Below are positions 1-8,683 of a stretch of DNA of 64,000 nucleotides, one piece after another. Source of the DNA: Pseudoalteromonas phenolica (lineage in GTDB: Bacteria; Pseudomonadota; Gammaproteobacteria; Enterobacterales; Alteromonadaceae); the NCBI RefSeq assembly GCF_001444405.1, contig NZ_CP013187.1, positions 1,798,001 through 1,862,000 of the forward strand, in the 5' to 3' direction. Position numbers and translations under genes: made by a program. The first letter of the stretch is position 1. Each line of letters starts with the position of its first letter. Under the pieces are notes generated by a model. That model saw only the letters and a program-made list of their open reading frames with translations. It did not search any database and was not told the origin of the DNA.

Positions 1-659
1 CCGATACTGAAGTCGGTAAAACCCATGTTACTTGTTTATTACTTAAGTTTTTGACTCAGCATAAACGTTCGGCAATTGGATTCAAACCTATCGCTGCAGG
101 TGCAGAAGAGGCATTTGGCCAGTTGGTCAATGAAGATGCTTTGAACATTATGGAATCTTCAAATGTCCATGCTAAATATGAAATCATCAATCCCATTTGT
201 TTTGAGCCACCTATCGCTCCCCATATTGCAGCACAGAGAGCAGGCAAAGAAATAAGTCAGATTGAACTTAACCATCATTATAAAGAGATTTTATCAGTTG
301 GTGCAGAGTTCACTCTTGTAGAAGGCGCCGGTGGCTGGTCTTTACCAATTAATGATACTGAGTATTTATCAGACTGGGTAAAAGCCCGAGAAATTCCCGT
401 CATTTTGGTCGTCGGTATGAAGTTAGGCTGTTTGAATCATACACTGCTAACAATGCAAGCTCTGAAGACCCAAGGTGTAAAGTGTGTAGGGTGGGTCGCA
501 AATGAGATTGATCCTAACATGTCCGAATTTGAGGCGAATTTAGAAAGCTTAAAACAACGAATTGATGCGCCTTTACTGGCTGTCGCGCCTTTTGCAAAAA
601 GCAAAGCAAAATTGAAAATTTATAAGGCATTGACAGACCTTTTAACAATTAAATTGTAA
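1..659 (+). CDS. bioD: Dethiobiotin synthetase, 5' end cut by the window
   Basis: This enzyme makes dethiobiotin from 7,8-diaminopelargonate, CO2 and ATP in the cytoplasm, the step before biotin synthase. The frame is already open at base 1 (first full codon at 3), and the first residues DTEVGKTH are the end of the family P-loop, so only about ten N-terminal residues are missing. The KPIAAG segment follows and EGAGGW is encoded at about 321-338; both are typical BioD motifs. About 218 residues are visible, close to the usual 225. The rest of the biotin operon presumably lies upstream, outside the window. A hairpin at 700-729 lies between this gene and the converging kinase gene. Confidence 0.95.
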   Translation, partial: DTEVGKTHVTCLLLKFLTQHKRSAIGFKPIAAGAEEAFGQLVNEDALNIMESSNVHAKYEIINPICFEPPIAPHIAAQRAGKEISQIELNHHYKEILSVGAEFTLVEGAGGWSLPINDTEYLSDWVKAREIPVILVVGMKLGCLNHTLLTMQALKTQGVKCVGWVANEIDPNMSEFEANLESLKQRIDAPLLAVAPFAKSKAKLKIYKALTDLLTIKL

Positions 660-699
660 GCGCAATATTTTTAAATATATTCTTAACTACTCAATTTAT

Positions 700-729
700 A
701 TAAGTGATACCTAAATGAGTATCACTTAT
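700..729. terminator. Bidirectional hairpin between bioD and the H-NOX kinase gene
   Basis: ATAAGTGATAC (700-710) pairs perfectly with GTATCACTTAT (719-729) across an 8-nt loop. It sits between the 3' ends of two converging genes, so it probably serves both. The U-tract is weak on either strand. Confidence 0.45.
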
Positions 730-751
730 TATTGGATGACAAATTTTATGA

Positions 752-2254
752 TCAAAAGAACTCAAAGAAAGAAATTATAAATTCGGTTCCTTTATTGGGT
801 TCGCTTAGCACTTCAACTTTCGCATTGTGCTGCTGTAAAATACTGTAAGAAATTGATAAACCTAAGCCTGTACCTTCACCTGGTGCCTTAGTTGTAAAAA
901 AGGGAGTAAATATTTCCTTTAAGTTTTCTTGAGGTATGCCTTTACCCTCGTCTTTAACGCGAACCATTATTTTTGTGCGTTCTCTATAACATCGTATAAA
1001 CAAAGTTCCACCTTCTGCCATTGCTTGCTTTGCGTTGACAAACAGGTTAATAAAAACTTGCTGTAATTTACTTTCTATACCTAGAATGGTTGCAGTATCA
1101 AGTAAATCAGTTTCTATTTTGTGTTGATATTTAAATTCGTTACTTACCATATTGAGTGACTTATTGATGACTTTTGTTACATCAATCGGTTCTAATTCGT
1201 CGTTATCCATACGTGAAAATGTACTTAGATCAGCGACAATTGCTTTTACTCTCTCAAGGCCTTCAACGGACGATTTCAATATTTCGTCACTGTCTTCAAA
1301 TAAAAAAGGTAACTCATATTCTTCATAGTTTTTGTTTAATTGAGTTAATGATTCGTCATTTGATGCTTCTGCAAGTGGTTGTACCGCAGATTTAATGTCA
1401 TTTATGTAATCAGACATAGTATCTAGGTTGCTTAAAACAAAACCCACAGGGTTATTGATTTCATGGGCTACGCCTGCGGCCAAATATCCTAACGAGGCCA
1501 GTTTCTCTTGGCCAACAAGCTGTAATTGTGTCTGTTCTAGGATTTTATTTGTTTCTTCAAGGTTTATAAGCTGTTGTTGCAGCTCTTCTTCAGCTCTTTT
1601 TCTTTCGATCGCAATAGAAAGCATACTTCTAGATGACTCAAGAGTTTGTAGCTTTGTTATATTAATATCTTGTTGATCTTCATAAAGTAAGACGGCTACA
1701 CCGACTGTCTTTTTATCTTCAAGTGTAAGAGTGTACAGAGGAACCATGACACAAAACTGATAAAAATTTTGTGGTTCGTTACTAATCTCATTGGTATCAA
1801 TTAATTGTGTTTCTTGTTCTTGAAGTAACAAGTCAAATAGCTTTGATCTATCTAGTTGAGCCAAAAAAGACTTTAACAATTGTAAATGTTCATTAATCTC
1901 CGTCTCTGTACTTGATTGAGTATAATATTGAAACTGACCAAAATTAAATTGGCTATCTAGTTCGATAAATAAGTTGTCTGGTTTAGACAAAAAAGCACAT
2001 GTTCGTTCAAGATAGTTCTCAACTATCTTTTTGAGTGTTGGTTTACTCCATGTTTCGGCTAAAAGGCCGGTTAAAAAAGAGAGTTGTGTTTGTTGGTTCT
2101 CGACTTCCATACGCGTTTCATCATTTAAAACTTCTTGTTCTAATAGCTCTCGAGTATAGTTTTCTAGTTGCATTTCAGCGAGCTTTCTAGCCGCTCGTTC
2201 TCTTTTTAATGCCCGCTCGAGTACTTCTACTTTATTGTGTGCATCTTCACTCAT
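752..2254 (-). CDS. hnoK: H-NOX-associated sensor histidine kinase
   Basis: This is a soluble histidine kinase of 500 residues, probably controlled by the heme protein encoded just upstream. A coiled coil covers residues 1-60. A GAF-like segment covers about 65-215. A second coiled coil leads to the HisKA box with the phosphorylated His264 (AGVAHEINNP). The C-terminal ATPase domain shows the N box (INLFVNAKQAM) and G boxes (DEGKGIP, GTGLGLSIS). There is no transmembrane segment and no receiver domain, so it must phosphorylate a separate regulator. Its ATG overlaps the stop of the H-NOX gene by 4 nt, which indicates translational coupling. In Shewanella and Vibrio, H-NOX bound to NO inhibits such kinases; the same role here is inferred from gene order. 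Confidence 0.88.
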   Translation of the reverse strand: MSEDAHNKVEVLERALKRERAARKLAEMQLENYTRELLEQEVLNDETRMEVENQQTQLSFLTGLLAETWSKPTLKKIVENYLERTCAFLSKPDNLFIELDSQFNFGQFQYYTQSSTETEINEHLQLLKSFLAQLDRSKLFDLLLQEQETQLIDTNEISNEPQNFYQFCVMVPLYTLTLEDKKTVGVAVLLYEDQQDINITKLQTLESSRSMLSIAIERKRAEEELQQQLINLEETNKILEQTQLQLVGQEKLASLGYLAAGVAHEINNPVGFVLSNLDTMSDYINDIKSAVQPLAEASNDESLTQLNKNYEEYELPFLFEDSDEILKSSVEGLERVKAIVADLSTFSRMDNDELEPIDVTKVINKSLNMVSNEFKYQHKIETDLLDTATILGIESKLQQVFINLFVNAKQAMAEGGTLFIRCYRERTKIMVRVKDEGKGIPQENLKEIFTPFFTTKAPGEGTGLGLSISYSILQQHNAKVEVLSEPNKGTEFIISFFEFF

Positions 2255-2793
2255 AGAAACCTTACTTCAATATGACAAGCTTCATCACCTTCATGCATAC
2301 ATTGTGATTGGGATATAGAAACTTCTTCGCCAAAGTGTTTAGCTGCACCTAGAATTAAACCTTCAGATAGGTGACACAGTTTACGTTCAGAGTGATAAAT
2401 CATAGTTAAATGTTTGTCATTCTGATCTTTGTAATCAAAGTCTGGTAAGTTTGAGTCGGCATAGAGCTTTTTGACTTCAACATGGATCAAGTTATCAACC
2501 ATATATAAAAAAGCATGAAGTGATGGTGCTTGTTTTGCTTCAGTGGGTGCCATAGGCATAAGCTTGGCAAATAAAAATTCACCAAATGTTCGCAGTAAAT
2601 CCGAAGCTGGTACGTTTAATGCTTCACAGTAGTAAGTCACGATGCTGAACATTTCGCTGTCATCGTACTTAATTGAAGATGTGTAGATCCCTTGAGAGGG
2701 AAGGTCGAGTGTGTTTAACATGGAGTCCCATGCTTCTAAGCCATGATTGGTTTCTACAAACTCTTGTAGCGCGTTGAAAACACTGCCTTTCAT
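2251..2793 (-). CDS. hnoX: Heme NO-binding protein (H-NOX)
   Basis: This is a 180-residue stand-alone H-NOX domain, a heme protein that binds nitric oxide and signals through a partner. The start MKGSVFNALQEFV is typical of the family. His104 in NLIHVEVKKLY is the expected proximal heme ligand, and residues 133-137 (YHSER) form the YxSxR motif that holds the heme propionates. The C-terminal part (CMHEGDEACHIEV) is the usual fold end. The gene overlaps the histidine kinase by 4 nt and is transcribed divergently from a receiver/HD-GYP-like gene. Known partners respond to NO by changing biofilm or cyclic-di-GMP levels; the output in this organism is not shown by the sequence. Confidence 0.95.
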   Translation of the reverse strand: MKGSVFNALQEFVETNHGLEAWDSMLNTLDLPSQGIYTSSIKYDDSEMFSIVTYYCEALNVPASDLLRTFGEFLFAKLMPMAPTEAKQAPSLHAFLYMVDNLIHVEVKKLYADSNLPDFDYKDQNDKHLTMIYHSERKLCHLSEGLILGAAKHFGEEVSISQSQCMHEGDEACHIEVRFL

Positions 2794-2810
2794 TTAAATC
2801 TCCGCATTTC

Positions 2811-2861
2811 GCGTTATGAGGTTGATATATTTTTAAAATAGTGTCACTTTTTACTTAACGC
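2811..2861. promoter_or_regulatory. Divergent intergenic region with inverted GCGTTA/TAACGC pair
   Basis: The short region between the H-NOX and response-regulator starts must hold both promoters. GCGTTA (2811-2816) is repeated in inverse as TAACGC (2856-2861), roughly 40 bp apart. This could be a pair of operator half-sites, but with six bases each chance is a real alternative. Confidence 0.25.
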
Positions 2862-2901
2862 AATGTTTTAAAATCATTTGCAAGAACATAAGGTTTTTTT
2901 A

Positions 2902-4188
2902 ATGTCTGATAAATTGCCAATTTTGATAGTGGATGATGAGACAGAGGTACTCAACGCTCTAAAGCGCCTTTTTAGAAAGGAGCTAGATGTGACTGTTTGT
3001 GATAAACCATTAGAAGCTGTTGAAATTCTAAAAGAACAAGAGTTTGCGGTTATAATCTCAGACATGAAGATGCCGTTAATGACTGGCGCAGAATTGCTTG
3101 CACACGCATTTACAATTAATCCTAATACTGCTCGAATTCTTCTTACTGGCTATTCAGATATAGACTCTACCGCATTAGCAATTAACGAAGGTAAAATATC
3201 AAACTACGTTAGCAAGCCATGGCGTAATGAAGACCTAAAAGAAATAGTCATGCAGGCTTGTGATCAGTACCAATTGAAACAATCTGTAATTCGTTTGCAA
3301 AACGAATTAGAAGAAAAAAACAAACAACTTCAAAACTATAACGATGAACTTGAAAGCAAGGTTCAAGCACGAACGACTTCATTGTCGCAACTGACTGATA
3401 AACTAAAAAATGTTAATCAGAAGCAACGCAGGTTATTTCATGATGTGATAGAGATGATAAATTTGATCATCGAAGACACTACCGGAAGTGATGATGGGCA
3501 CATAAAGCGTGTAGCTTCGCACTGTAGACTCGTTGCTAAGCATCTAGGACTAGAAAAACCACTCGTCACTCAAGCATATTTATCTGGGTTGATGCATGAA
3601 ATCGGTAAAGTCTCATTACCTGATGAATTAGTGAAATGTTCCGAAAATGAACTTACTAAAGATCAACTTATTGCAAAGCAACAAAATGCAATCAAAGGGG
3701 CTGAAATCCTTCAGAAGCTGCCTAACTTGCAAATCATCGCTAAAGGCATCTTACATCAGTACGAACATTATAATGGTACAGGCCTACCGGGTCATTTAAT
3801 TGCTGACAACATCCCCACCATCAGCAGGATCCTTTCCATAGTAAACGACTACGATAAACTATTAATTGGTCGTATAACCGGAGAGAAAATGCAGCAAGAT
3901 CAGGCAATGCAAACCATGCGCACTTTAGCAACCGAATTTTATGATCCGCACATCCTTGAAGTTTATTTCGATCTTCTTACCAGTGGTAAGGTATTCGAAA
4001 ATCACGATATTGATGTATGTGTTGGTGTAAGCTGTTTAGAGTCAGGTATGCATTTGACTCAAGATTTACTAAACAAACAAGGTGCAATCATTCTCACTGC
4101 TGGAACCGAAATTACCCCTTCTATTATCGAAAAGTTACAAAAGTATCAAAAAGATTGGAATTATATTTTTAACGTGTTCGTGCATTAG
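2902..4188 (+). CDS. Response regulator with degenerate HD-GYP domain (HnoD-like)
   Basis: A receiver domain (residues 1-120, phosphorylation site Asp54, Lys105) is joined by a coiled coil (about 125-175) to an HD-GYP-like domain (about 180-400). HD-GYP proteins normally hydrolyse cyclic-di-GMP. Here the HD pair is His232-Glu233 (MHEIGK instead of HDIGK) and the GYP signature reads GTGLPG near residue 292, so activity is doubtful. In Shewanella, HnoD is a degenerate HD-GYP regulator in the H-NOX network that modulates the EAL enzyme HnoB; this gene may be its counterpart, but no HnoB or HnoC is nearby. ATG 2902 was chosen because AAGG lies 8 nt upstream and the receiver starts right after it; a TTG at 2878 is in frame but has no ribosome site. 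Confidence 0.82.
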   Translation: MSDKLPILIVDDETEVLNALKRLFRKELDVTVCDKPLEAVEILKEQEFAVIISDMKMPLMTGAELLAHAFTINPNTARILLTGYSDIDSTALAINEGKISNYVSKPWRNEDLKEIVMQACDQYQLKQSVIRLQNELEEKNKQLQNYNDELESKVQARTTSLSQLTDKLKNVNQKQRRLFHDVIEMINLIIEDTTGSDDGHIKRVASHCRLVAKHLGLEKPLVTQAYLSGLMHEIGKVSLPDELVKCSENELTKDQLIAKQQNAIKGAEILQKLPNLQIIAKGILHQYEHYNGTGLPGHLIADNIPTISRILSIVNDYDKLLIGRITGEKMQQDQAMQTMRTLATEFYDPHILEVYFDLLTSGKVFENHDIDVCVGVSCLESGMHLTQDLLNKQGAIILTAGTEITPSIIEKLQKYQKDWNYIFNVFVH

Positions 4189-4279
4189 TTTCTATTCTTA
4201 GCCACTCTCTGGTGGCTCTCAAAAAACCTTTAGTTTAAAATACCAGTAGTTTTATTTTATATGCTATTTGGAGCTCGTT

Positions 4280-5872
4280 ATTTTAAACGTATCTAATGTC
4301 ACCATGCAGTTTGGTGCAAAACCACTTTTTGAAAACATTTCTGTAAAATTTGGTGATGGAAATCGCTACGGCCTTATCGGTGCCAATGGATGTGGTAAAT
4401 CGACATTCATGAAGATTTTAGGCTCTGAACTTGAGCCTTCTGCGGGTAACGTGAGTGTAGCTCCAAATATTCGTTTAGCGAAACTTAATCAGGATCAGTT
4501 TGCTTACGAGCAATACACTGTTATTGATACAGTTATTATGGGTCACAAAGAGCTTTGGGAAATTAAAGCAGAGCGTGATCGTATCTATTCTTTACCAGAA
4601 ATGAGTGAAGAAGATGGTATGAAAGTGGCCGATCTTGAGACGCAATTTGCTGAAATGGATGGCTACTCGGCAGAGGCAAAAGCAGGTGAGTTACTTTTAG
4701 GCGTTGGTATTGGTACTGAGCAACACTATGGCTTAATGTCAGAAGTTGCACCGGGTTTCAAACTTCGTGTACTTCTTGCGCAGGTGTTATTTGCAGATCC
4801 TGACATCATGCTACTAGACGAACCAACCAACAACTTGGACATTTATACAATAAAATGGTTAGAAGAAGTCCTTAACCAGCGTGATTGTACCATGTTAATT
4901 ATTTCGCACGACCGTCACTTCTTGAACTCTGTTTGTACGCATATGGCTGATATCGACTACGGTGAATTACGTGTCTATCCTGGTAACTATGACGAGTATA
5001 TGTTTGCAGCGACTCAAGCGCGAGAAAAACTATTAAACGAGAATGCCAAGAAGAAAGCGCAAATTGCAGAACTTCAACAATTCGTATCTCGCTTCTCTGC
5101 AAATGCGTCAAAAGCAAAACAAGCCACTTCTCGTGCAAAACAGATTGATAAAATTCAACTCGACGAAGTTAAAGCATCGTCTCGTCAATCGCCTTTCATT
5201 CGTTTTGAACAAAGTAAACAGCTTTTCAGAAATGCACTTGAAATTACCGATGTGTCACAGGGTTATGACAGCACTTTATTCTCAGGCTTAGAAGGCCTAG
5301 TTGAAGTAGGTGAACGTATCGCTATCATTGGTGAAAATGGTGTTGGTAAATCAACGTTATTACACACTTTAGCGGGTCGTTTAGCGCCTAAAACAGGTGA
5401 GTTTAAATGGTCCGAGAATTCGAACATTGGTTATTATGCACAAGATCATGCGGATGAGTTTGAAAAGGACCAAACTGTATTTCAGTGGATGGAGCAATGG
5501 CAGCAAGAAGGTGACGACGAACAAGTGGTTCGTGGTTTCTTAGGCCGAATGCTGTTTTCACAAAATGACATTAAAAAGTCTGTAAAAGTGCTGTCTGGTG
5601 GTGAGCAAGGTCGTATGTTGTTCGGCAAATTAATGATGCACAAGCATAATATTTTGTTGATGGATGAACCAACAAACCACATGGACATGGAATCAATCGA
5701 AGCGCTTAACTTAGCCCTTGAGCAGTACGAAGGTACGTTGTTGTTTGTGTCACATGACCGACAGTTTGTATCATCGCTTGCAACCCGTATTTGGGAAATT
5801 AAAGACGGTAAAGTTATCGACTTTAAAGGCACATATGACGAGTACCTAGCACAACAAGAGTCGGATAACTAA
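4280..5872 (+). CDS. ybiT: ABC-F family ATPase YbiT, probable ATT start
   Basis: This is a soluble tandem-ATPase ABC-F protein that acts on the ribosome, not on a membrane transporter. Two nucleotide-binding domains carry Walker A motifs GANGCGKST and GENGVGKST, Walker B segments MLLDEPTNNLD and LLMDEPTNHMD, and the linker rich in Lys and Ala between them. The body follows E. coli YbiT closely from SNVTMQFG on. No ATG fits the family start: ATG 4304 would delete the first beta strand, and TTG 4268 has no ribosome site. ATT at 4280 is preceded by GGAG (4270-4273) with a 6-nt spacer and gives 530 residues, the length of E. coli YbiT, so it is the preferred start. A terminator follows at 5937-5979. 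Confidence 0.9.
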   Translation: MLNVSNVTMQFGAKPLFENISVKFGDGNRYGLIGANGCGKSTFMKILGSELEPSAGNVSVAPNIRLAKLNQDQFAYEQYTVIDTVIMGHKELWEIKAERDRIYSLPEMSEEDGMKVADLETQFAEMDGYSAEAKAGELLLGVGIGTEQHYGLMSEVAPGFKLRVLLAQVLFADPDIMLLDEPTNNLDIYTIKWLEEVLNQRDCTMLIISHDRHFLNSVCTHMADIDYGELRVYPGNYDEYMFAATQAREKLLNENAKKKAQIAELQQFVSRFSANASKAKQATSRAKQIDKIQLDEVKASSRQSPFIRFEQSKQLFRNALEITDVSQGYDSTLFSGLEGLVEVGERIAIIGENGVGKSTLLHTLAGRLAPKTGEFKWSENSNIGYYAQDHADEFEKDQTVFQWMEQWQQEGDDEQVVRGFLGRMLFSQNDIKKSVKVLSGGEQGRMLFGKLMMHKHNILLMDEPTNHMDMESIEALNLALEQYEGTLLFVSHDRQFVSSLATRIWEIKDGKVIDFKGTYDEYLAQQESDN

Positions 5873-5904
5873 CCGCTTTATACATTGATACTTTTCAATG
5901 GTAT

Positions 5905-5926
5905 TACCTATCTAGATAGGTATAAT
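5905..5926 (+). promoter_or_regulatory. TATAAT box overlapping an 18-bp perfect palindrome upstream of purE
   Basis: TACCTATCTAGATAGGTA (5905-5922) is a perfect palindrome. It runs into a consensus TATAAT at 5921-5926. No good -35 box is seen at 16-18 bp spacing, which would fit an activated or repressed promoter. The predicted start, near 5933, lies directly before the hairpin at 5937-5973. Confidence 0.4.
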
Positions 5927-5936
5927 ACCCACATAG

Positions 5937-5979
5937 AAACTGCAGGCTTACCCCCAATAAGAGCCTGCAGTTTGTTTTT
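5937..5979 (+). terminator. Strong rho-independent terminator between ybiT and purE
   Basis: AAACTGCAGGCT (5937-5948) pairs perfectly with AGCCTGCAGTTT (5962-5973), followed by GTTTTT. It can end the ybiT transcript. Because a TATAAT box lies just upstream, it could also act as an attenuator in the purE leader. Confidence 0.8.
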
Positions 5980-6008
5980 CTATCGTTCAAAACTTCTGAG
6001 GATTTATT

Positions 6009-6491
6009 ATGACGGTTGGCATTATCATGGGCTCAAAATCAGACTGGCCTACTATGCAACATGCAGCAGACATGCTGGACAAGTTTGGCATCGAATATGA
6101 AACAAAAGTAGTTTCAGCTCACCGTACACCTCAACTTCTAGCTGATTACGCATCAAGCGCAGCTGATCGTGGTATCAAAATTATCATTGCAGGTGCTGGT
6201 GGCGCTGCACACCTTCCGGGTATGGCTGCGGCTTTCACAAGTTTGCCAGTTCTGGGTGTACCAGTTAAATCAAAAACACTAAACGGTGTTGACTCATTAC
6301 TTTCAATTTGCCAGATGCCAAAAGGCGTAGCGGTTGGGACATTGGCAATTGGTGATGCGGGTGCGGCTAACGCGGGCTTACTTGCAGCTCAGATTTTAGG
6401 TTGTCAACAACCAGAAATCTTTGCAAAAGTTGAAGCTTTCCGTAAAGAACAAACAGAAACAATTTTAGCTAACCCAAATCCTGCTGAGTAA
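6009..6491 (+). CDS. purE: N5-carboxyaminoimidazole ribonucleotide mutase
   Basis: PurE moves the carboxyl group of N5-CAIR to give CAIR in de novo purine synthesis. The 160-residue protein shows the class I PurE signature: GSKSDWPTM at the start, SAHRTP near residue 38 with the catalytic His, and AGAGGAAHLPGM near 62. The start ATG has GAGG about 7 nt upstream. The gene is one base from purK, its partner in the same pathway, so the two form an operon. The upstream leader holds a terminator-like hairpin and a palindrome. Confidence 0.97.
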   Translation: MTVGIIMGSKSDWPTMQHAADMLDKFGIEYETKVVSAHRTPQLLADYASSAADRGIKIIIAGAGGAAHLPGMAAAFTSLPVLGVPVKSKTLNGVDSLLSICQMPKGVAVGTLAIGDAGAANAGLLAAQILGCQQPEIFAKVEAFRKEQTETILANPNPAE

Positions 6492-6492
6492 T

Positions 6493-7632
6493 ATGAACGT
6501 TTTAGTCCTTGGCGCAGGGCAACTTGCGCGAATGATGAGCTTGTCATCGAAGAACTTAGACATTCATGTTACAGCTTACGATGTTGGCTCTGAAAAAGTC
6601 ATCGATCCTGTTACGTTTTTAACAGTTGATCAGTCATTACAACAAGCCATTGATTCTGCAGACGCTATTACTGCTGAGTTTGAGCATATTCCTTTAGATA
6701 TTCTAAAGTTATGTGATGAAAGTGGTAAGTTTTATCCTGGTACTGAAGCCATAGCAACGGGCGGTGATAGAGCGAAAGAAAAAGCGCTTCTAGATGCTGC
6801 AAAAGTTGCATGCGCGCCTTATAAAATTATTACTGAAAAACAGCACTTGCTAGATTCAATTGATGAATTGGCAATGCCTTTGGTAATCAAAACTTGTCAA
6901 GCAGGTTATGACGGCAAAGGGCAGTGGCGTGTAAAATCTCTGGATGATGTTGAGCAAATTTGGGCAGAGATGTCTGAGTTTTTAGCGAAAGATGCATCTC
7001 ATCAAATTATTGCAGAAAAAATGATCCCATTTGATCGCGAAGTTTCCATCATAGGTGTTCGTTCAAAAAATGGTGAAACAGCGATTTACCCACTGACTGA
7101 AAACCAACATACCAATGGGGTTTTAACGCTTTCAATCGCGGGTAAAGAGAAAAATGCAATTCAAGCGCAAGCAGAGTCTGCGTTTACCGCTATCGCCAAT
7201 GCACTAGAGTATGTCGGCGTATTAGCCATTGAGTTTTTCGATGTCGATGGCACTTTATTGGTAAATGAAATTGCACCACGTGTACATAACTCAGGTCATT
7301 GGACTCAACAGGGGTGTCATGTCAGCCAATTCGAAAACCATATGCGTGCCGTTACAGGCCTACCACTAGGTTCAACGGTTTTGAATCGCCCAACTGCGAT
7401 GATCAACGTACTAGGGCAAGCTGCTATTCCAAAAGCAGTTTTGGCTGTTGCTGACACAACCAGCCACTGGTATGGCAAATCTGCAAAACCAGGCCGTAAG
7501 ATGGGTCATATTAACGTTTCAGCTGATAGCTTATCTGAACTTGGTGATAAACTGGCTGACTTGGCAAAAGTGCTGCCAGAGCAAGATTATCCTGGTGTTC
7601 AGGCAACTGCTGAGCAGTTAAAAGCACTATAA
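6493..7632 (+). CDS. purK: N5-carboxyaminoimidazole ribonucleotide synthase
   Basis: PurK is an ATP-grasp ligase that forms N5-CAIR from AIR, bicarbonate and ATP, the substrate for PurE. At 379 residues it is slightly longer than the E. coli enzyme (355). The start MNVLVLGAGQLARMM is the family N-terminus. ATP-grasp motifs include VIKTCQAGYDGKGQW and FEFFD/NEIAPRVHNSGHWT around residues 240-270. It begins one base after the purE stop and is closed by a strong terminator at 7634-7661. Confidence 0.97.
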   Translation: MNVLVLGAGQLARMMSLSSKNLDIHVTAYDVGSEKVIDPVTFLTVDQSLQQAIDSADAITAEFEHIPLDILKLCDESGKFYPGTEAIATGGDRAKEKALLDAAKVACAPYKIITEKQHLLDSIDELAMPLVIKTCQAGYDGKGQWRVKSLDDVEQIWAEMSEFLAKDASHQIIAEKMIPFDREVSIIGVRSKNGETAIYPLTENQHTNGVLTLSIAGKEKNAIQAQAESAFTAIANALEYVGVLAIEFFDVDGTLLVNEIAPRVHNSGHWTQQGCHVSQFENHMRAVTGLPLGSTVLNRPTAMINVLGQAAIPKAVLAVADTTSHWYGKSAKPGRKMGHINVSADSLSELGDKLADLAKVLPEQDYPGVQATAEQLKAL

Positions 7633-7633
7633 T

Positions 7634-7661
7634 AAAAAGCCGAGTTTAACTCGGCTTTTTT
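7634..7661 (+). terminator. Rho-independent terminator after purK
   Basis: AAAAAGCCGAG pairs with CTCGGCTTTTT around a TTTAA loop, followed by T residues. It directly follows the purK stop. Confidence 0.88.
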
Positions 7662-7707
7662 GACTCAATTTATTGGAATTTCAAAAACTAAATAAGGCGT
7701 TAGCAAA

Positions 7708-8640
7708 GTGACTAGTCAGTCTATTAAACAGTTTTCGTTTATTGGGTTATTTGTACTTTGTCTGACAGGGTTTATAGGTCCCGCATTATCTCTTCTTCTT
7801 GGTCTTGCTTTCACACTGATTTTTGCTAACCCGTATTTATCATTAAGTAATCAAGCTAGCAAATGGTTATTAAAATTAGCTGTAATAGGGCTAGGATTTA
7901 ATGTCGACTTTAATGATGTACTTGAAGTAGGGCGAAGTTCATTTGTTCTTACCATTGTGAGCATAACTGCGATAATAGGGCTTGGTGAAATATTAGGTCA
8001 GCTCTTTAAGGTAAATAAAAACACCAGTGTTTTATTGTCTTTTGGTACTGCCATCTGTGGTGGTAGCGCAATTGCAGCAATGGCGCCAGTGATCAAGGCA
8101 AAACAGCATGAAATTGCGGTGTCACTCGCCATCGTATTTCTATTAAATGGTTTAGCTTTATTGATTTTTCCTGCAATCGGGCATTACTTTCAATTAAACC
8201 AAGAACAATTTGCAATTTGGGCAGCCCTTGCTATCCATGATACAAGCAGTGTAGTAGCAACAGCCTCAACATATGGTCCAATCGCAGTAGGTATTGCAAC
8301 AACAATCAAACTTACCCGCGCAATGTGGATCATTCCTTATACGGCATTGGCTGGCGTATTTTGGAAAAGCGAAGAAAAAGCAAGTATTCCACTTTTCATC
8401 GTCGGCTTTTTATTAGCCGCGCTTATTAACACGTACCTTCCTGAATATTCAACTTTTTGGCAGTTTGGCTACGCGGGAGCAAAACATGTACTTTATGCCT
8501 GTTTATTTTTAGTCGGATCAAGTGTATCTCTGACTATGTTAAAACAAACAGGATGGCGCCCTTTAGCGATGGCCACTCTGCTTTGGGGTATTGTAAGTTC
8601 AGTTATCTTATTGCTTATCATTGATGGGGTGATAAATTAA
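7708..8640 (+). CDS. YeiH/UPF0324 family membrane protein (putative sulfate exporter family)
   Basis: This is a 310-residue protein with about nine or ten hydrophobic segments over its whole length, so it is an inner-membrane protein. The central part (GFNVDFNDVL, FGTAICGGSAIAAMAPVI near residues 111-129, and AIHDTSSVVATASTYG near 175-190) matches the YeiH/UPF0324 family. That family is called putative sulfate exporter by homology, but substrates are poorly established. The start is GTG at 7708, with AAGG 10 nt upstream. It stands alone between the purK terminator and a small-RNA candidate. No LysR gene, a frequent neighbour of yeiH, is present. Confidence 0.85.
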   Translation: MTSQSIKQFSFIGLFVLCLTGFIGPALSLLLGLAFTLIFANPYLSLSNQASKWLLKLAVIGLGFNVDFNDVLEVGRSSFVLTIVSITAIIGLGEILGQLFKVNKNTSVLLSFGTAICGGSAIAAMAPVIKAKQHEIAVSLAIVFLLNGLALLIFPAIGHYFQLNQEQFAIWAALAIHDTSSVVATASTYGPIAVGIATTIKLTRAMWIIPYTALAGVFWKSEEKASIPLFIVGFLLAALINTYLPEYSTFWQFGYAGAKHVLYACLFLVGSSVSLTMLKQTGWRPLAMATLLWGIVSSVILLLIIDGVIN

Positions 8641-8683
8641 TGCAATTTTCTTGGAACTTTTCAAAAATGGACTAGTCTTAGGT

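Noticed and set aside
4200..4217. Hairpin AGCCAC/GTGGCT between the HD-GYP-like gene and ybiT
   Set aside because: The stem is short and has no T-tract on either strand, so it is not listed as a terminator.
5885..6100. 71-codon ORF across the ybiT terminator and purE start
   Set aside because: It reads through a strong terminator and overlaps purE out of frame.
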